Assembly (NCBI RefSeq): GCF_001636845.1
Contig: NZ_LITT01000011.1
Span: 428,586-492,585 of the forward strand
Direction: 5' to 3'
Origin: Clostridium ljungdahlii
GTDB taxonomy: Bacteria > Bacillota > Clostridia > Clostridiales > Clostridiaceae
Length of the DNA stretch: 64,000 bases
In this document: positions 61,855 to 64,000 of the stretch, piece by piece
How positions within the stretch are numbered: position 1 is the stretch's first letter
How the letters are laid out: every line of letters begins with the position of its first letter
Made by a program: the position numbers and the translations under genes
The notes under the pieces: model-generated
Database searches by the model: none
The model's input: only the letters and a program-made list of their open reading frames with translations
Told to the model about the DNA's origin: nothing

Positions 61855-63174
61855 TCAATTCTTTACAACATTCCTATTTCGATAATTCCAATGTGCAAAC
61901 AAATTGGGTTCTCTCTTTCTAACATTTGACAACCATTTTTCAGCCATCCTTCTATGCCTTCGAAACCTTTTGTATTTACACATTGCCCATCTAATCAATC
62001 TTCTTTCAACACAATCTAGTGAATACTTAATCGCTTCTGCATTGTACCTTCCAAAATAGTTTATCCATCCTCTTACAATAGGATTTATATTTTCAGCTAT
62101 CATTTCAATTTTACATCCTGTTTTCTTGTGGATTTCCAATGCTTTCATCTTTTCTCGAAATAATTTATTCGATTTCTTACTGGCAGAGGCAATAAAGTTC
62201 TTTCCCATTCTGCCTGTTTTGTATTTTATGAATATTCCTTTAAATGTATAGCCTAAAAAGTCAAATTCAACATTTGAGTATTCTCTTTTCCTATCTTCGT
62301 CTTTGCAATATATGATTTTTGTCTTTTGAGGATGTAGTTCTAGCTTACAAGATTTCATCCTGCCATCTAACATCTTTAAAATTTCCTCTGCCTCCTTCTC
62401 AGTTCTACAATGCACCACTGCATCATCAGCATATCGTTCGAACGGGGCATATGGAAAGTTTCTACACATCCACTTATCAAATACATAATGCATAAACATA
62501 TTTGCGAGTAAAGGACTAATAACTCCACCTTGCGGGGTTCCAGCTGATCTTTCAACCTTCGTCCCATCTTTCAGTTCAAATGGTGTCTTAAGCCATCTTA
62601 CAATGTAAAGTCGAATCCACTTTTCCTCCACATGTCTTTCAACCACTTTCATCAACAATTCATGGTCTATATTATCAAACAATCCTCGAATATCAAATTC
62701 TATGACATAATCATATTTCCAGCACCTTTTTCTTGCCTGGCCTACTGCTTCAATCGCAGATTTATGTGGTCGATATCCATATGAATCCTCATGAAACATC
62801 GGTTCAACTTTTGGTTCGACATACATCTTTACCACCATCTGAGCTATTCTATCCGTTATTGTAGGTATTCCTAATCTTCTTGTTCCCCCTGACTTCTTTG
62901 GTATTTCAACTGACATAACAGGAGAAGGAAAATAACTTCCAGAACTCATTCTGTTCCATACCTTGTATAGATTGTTTTTAAGATTTTTCTCAAATTTTTC
63001 AAAGTCTACACCATCAATACCTGCGCTTCCATTATTGGCTTTTATCAATTTGTAGGCTTCTAACACTATCTTTTTGGGAATGTTATAAGGTTTGCTCTCT
63101 TTCATCAAATCCTCCTGTTTCCAGTTGTTTTCAGTTTTAAGCCGAATGATGACATCCCTTTGCTCCACTGCCAT
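61855..63174 (-). CDS. ltrA: Group II intron reverse transcriptase/maturase
   Basis: 439 residues. Reverse transcriptase motifs: AGIDGVDFEKF, TRRLGIPTITDRIAQ, DSYGYRPHKSA, EFDIRGLFDNIDH, AGTPQGGVISPLLANMF, and the catalytic FERYADDAVVH, all intact. The thumb/maturase X part follows (INPIVRGWINYFGRY). There is no clear HNH endonuclease domain at the C-terminus. A start at 63105 (MKESKPYN) has a better AGGAGG than the ATG at 63174. The protein should help splice and mobilise the intron; both catalytic Asp residues are present, so it may be active. Confidence 0.92.
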   Translation of the reverse strand: MAVEQRDVIIRLKTENNWKQEDLMKESKPYNIPKKIVLEAYKLIKANNGSAGIDGVDFEKFEKNLKNNLYKVWNRMSSGSYFPSPVMSVEIPKKSGGTRRLGIPTITDRIAQMVVKMYVEPKVEPMFHEDSYGYRPHKSAIEAVGQARKRCWKYDYVIEFDIRGLFDNIDHELLMKVVERHVEEKWIRLYIVRWLKTPFELKDGTKVERSAGTPQGGVISPLLANMFMHYVFDKWMCRNFPYAPFERYADDAVVHCRTEKEAEEILKMLDGRMKSCKLELHPQKTKIIYCKDEDRKREYSNVEFDFLGYTFKGIFIKYKTGRMGKNFIASASKKSNKLFREKMKALEIHKKTGCKIEMIAENINPIVRGWINYFGRYNAEAIKYSLDCVERRLIRWAMCKYKRFRRHRRMAEKWLSNVRKREPNLFAHWNYRNRNVVKN

Positions 63175-63615
63175 TACAGCAATTTCCTCACTACTACAGA
63201 TGTCTCCGCCCCTATACCATACCTCTCTACTTTCAGCCTCATCTTTCTGCGACTTGTGCTTTTTCGATTTTCATTATGGTATAGGTTCCCACGTTTCACT
63301 TAGATGCCTAATATACGCTCATGTCACCTCAATACCGTCTGCCGACTAGCCAGCTATTCAGGTTTTCTGCTATTCTTATCCCTGTTCAGTTCTGAAAAAC
63401 AGGTTTTGACAAAACTCACGCTATCGATACTTCTTCAGTAATTCACTTTCGTTCATCTTCGTATATCCTACATGACTATTTTTGATAGCCTTTTCCCTAA
63501 TTGCTCACTACCATAGCTTTTGACTACAGCAGCATAGGGTTGTTTGATGGGTCTGCCTTCTCAATCCCCATCGGAGGACCTTCCTCCATCACCTAAGTGC
63601 CTTTCGTGGCACACC

Positions 63616-63651
63616 AAAACCGTACGTGCCCTATTAAGGCATACGGCTTTT
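63616..63651 (-). ncRNA. Group II intron domain V (outer intron)
   Basis: AAGCCGTA/TACGGTTT stem with AGC triad, TGCC/GGCA upper stem and a 2-nt CG bulge. It belongs to the intron whose maturase ends at 63666 and is directly followed by the 5' end of the inner intron. Confidence 0.75.
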
Positions 63652-63665
63652 CACATCATATTTAA

Positions 63666-64000
63666 TCATCTATAGAATAAGCTTATGCTTATTTTCGGTT
63701 CTAATAATGGAAAAGTTCTCAGTAAACCTTTATAGAATGTTTCTTCTGTATAGCTCTCCTTTTGGCTCCTTCTATTTAACCACTTAAAGAGCAACCATTT
63801 TACAACATTTTGATAACTCTTCACACCTCTTGTATTATCAGTGACCCCATAATACTGATAGTGTCCTCTTAGCTTCTGATTAATTTTCTTAATCAATTCA
63901 CCTACTGGCATTATCCTATTCTTCTTAATCCATTCTTTCATTGTCTTAACTTTACTTCTGAATTTCTTCTTACTAGTCTTAACTTTACATCGAAAGAACT
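63666..64000 (-). CDS. ltrA: Group II intron reverse transcriptase/maturase, C-terminal part
   Basis: The frame is open to the window edge. The visible end has KTSKKKFRSKVKTMKEWIKK and INQKLRGHYQYYGVTDN, the maturase X domain of a second type of group II intron protein, different from the gene at 61855. About 110 residues are seen, the rest lies outside. It ends 15 bases before its intron's domain V, the normal layout. Confidence 0.88.
   Translation of the reverse strand, partial: FFRCKVKTSKKKFRSKVKTMKEWIKKNRIMPVGELIKKINQKLRGHYQYYGVTDNTRGVKSYQNVVKWLLFKWLNRRSQKESYTEETFYKGLLRTFPLLEPKISISLFYR

Larger units (their letters stand above)
61770..63614 (-). mobile_element. Group II intron (inner), complete with reverse transcriptase
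   Basis: 5' end at 63614 reading GTGTGCCACGAAAGG, then a structured leader, the reverse transcriptase ORF, a 34-nt domain V at 61814-61847 and a domain VI-like stem (GCTAGAGG/CCTTTGGC). The 3' boundary near 61770 is approximate. It begins immediately after the domain V of another group II intron. Confidence 0.8.

Overview
The window is low-GC, Clostridium-type DNA: AT-rich spacers, strong AGGAGG ribosome binding sites, frequent TTG/GTG starts, spore-surface protein families, and an electron-transfer flavoprotein with a built-in ferredoxin. No rRNA, tRNA or CRISPR array was seen.

Region 1 (1-14.3 kb) is a redox module. On the minus strand lie etfB, etfA and the start of fixC (ETF:quinone oxidoreductase, cut by the window edge). 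On the plus strand lie an HMA-TauE/SafE-cupredoxin fusion, menA, a CPBP protein, a small Cys/Met protein, menG, a short polyprenyl diphosphate synthase, DoxX, a FixH/YtkA-like protein, a NapH-type membrane ferredoxin and a Cys-motif protein. A minus-strand two-component system sits in the middle. Six promoters in this region share one architecture: two TTYAYA-like boxes 11 bp apart, then exactly 9 bp, then a TATAAT-like box. They serve the ETF operon, the two-component system itself and every quinone/copper operon. The simplest reading is one local OmpR-type regulon joining ETF electron input, quinone synthesis and copper/redox membrane proteins.

Region 2 (14.4-22 kb) holds housekeeping and envelope genes: oligoendopeptidase F, an ABC-F ATPase, a VanW protein, and a BlaI/BlaR1 pair with two perfect palindromic operators.

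Region 3 (22-32 kb) is a surface-glycan block: a GT2-TPR glycosyltransferase, two surface proteins, the three UDP-FucNAc enzymes (CapE/CapF/CapG type) and a 1017-residue glycosyltransferase-methyltransferase-glycosyltransferase.

Region 4 (32-39.8 kb) holds a MarR-controlled heterodimeric ABC exporter, a LysE exporter, a CheX pair and a 43-residue ORF behind a consensus sigma-A promoter.

Region 5 (40-57 kb) is a probable spore coat/exosporium island: SPOCS-like proteins, two paralogues, DUF4489, DUF4397, a CWB2-GH18 hydrolase, tiny beta-rich proteins, an ArsB-like transporter with a polyproline insert and a GH113-like protein. Many of its genes have a CATANNNTA motif just upstream, as for mother-cell sigma factors.

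Region 6 (57-64 kb) is decaying accessory DNA: a frameshifted radical SAM gene, phage and HNH remnants, a broken Rpn nuclease gene, and a DUF3368 gene interrupted by group II introns, one apparently inserted beside domain V of another.

A repeat family with compensated hairpins (copies at 2991, 7164 and 40958, plus a relic at 58218) runs through the window. Two copies lie in the 5' leaders of the redox regulon.
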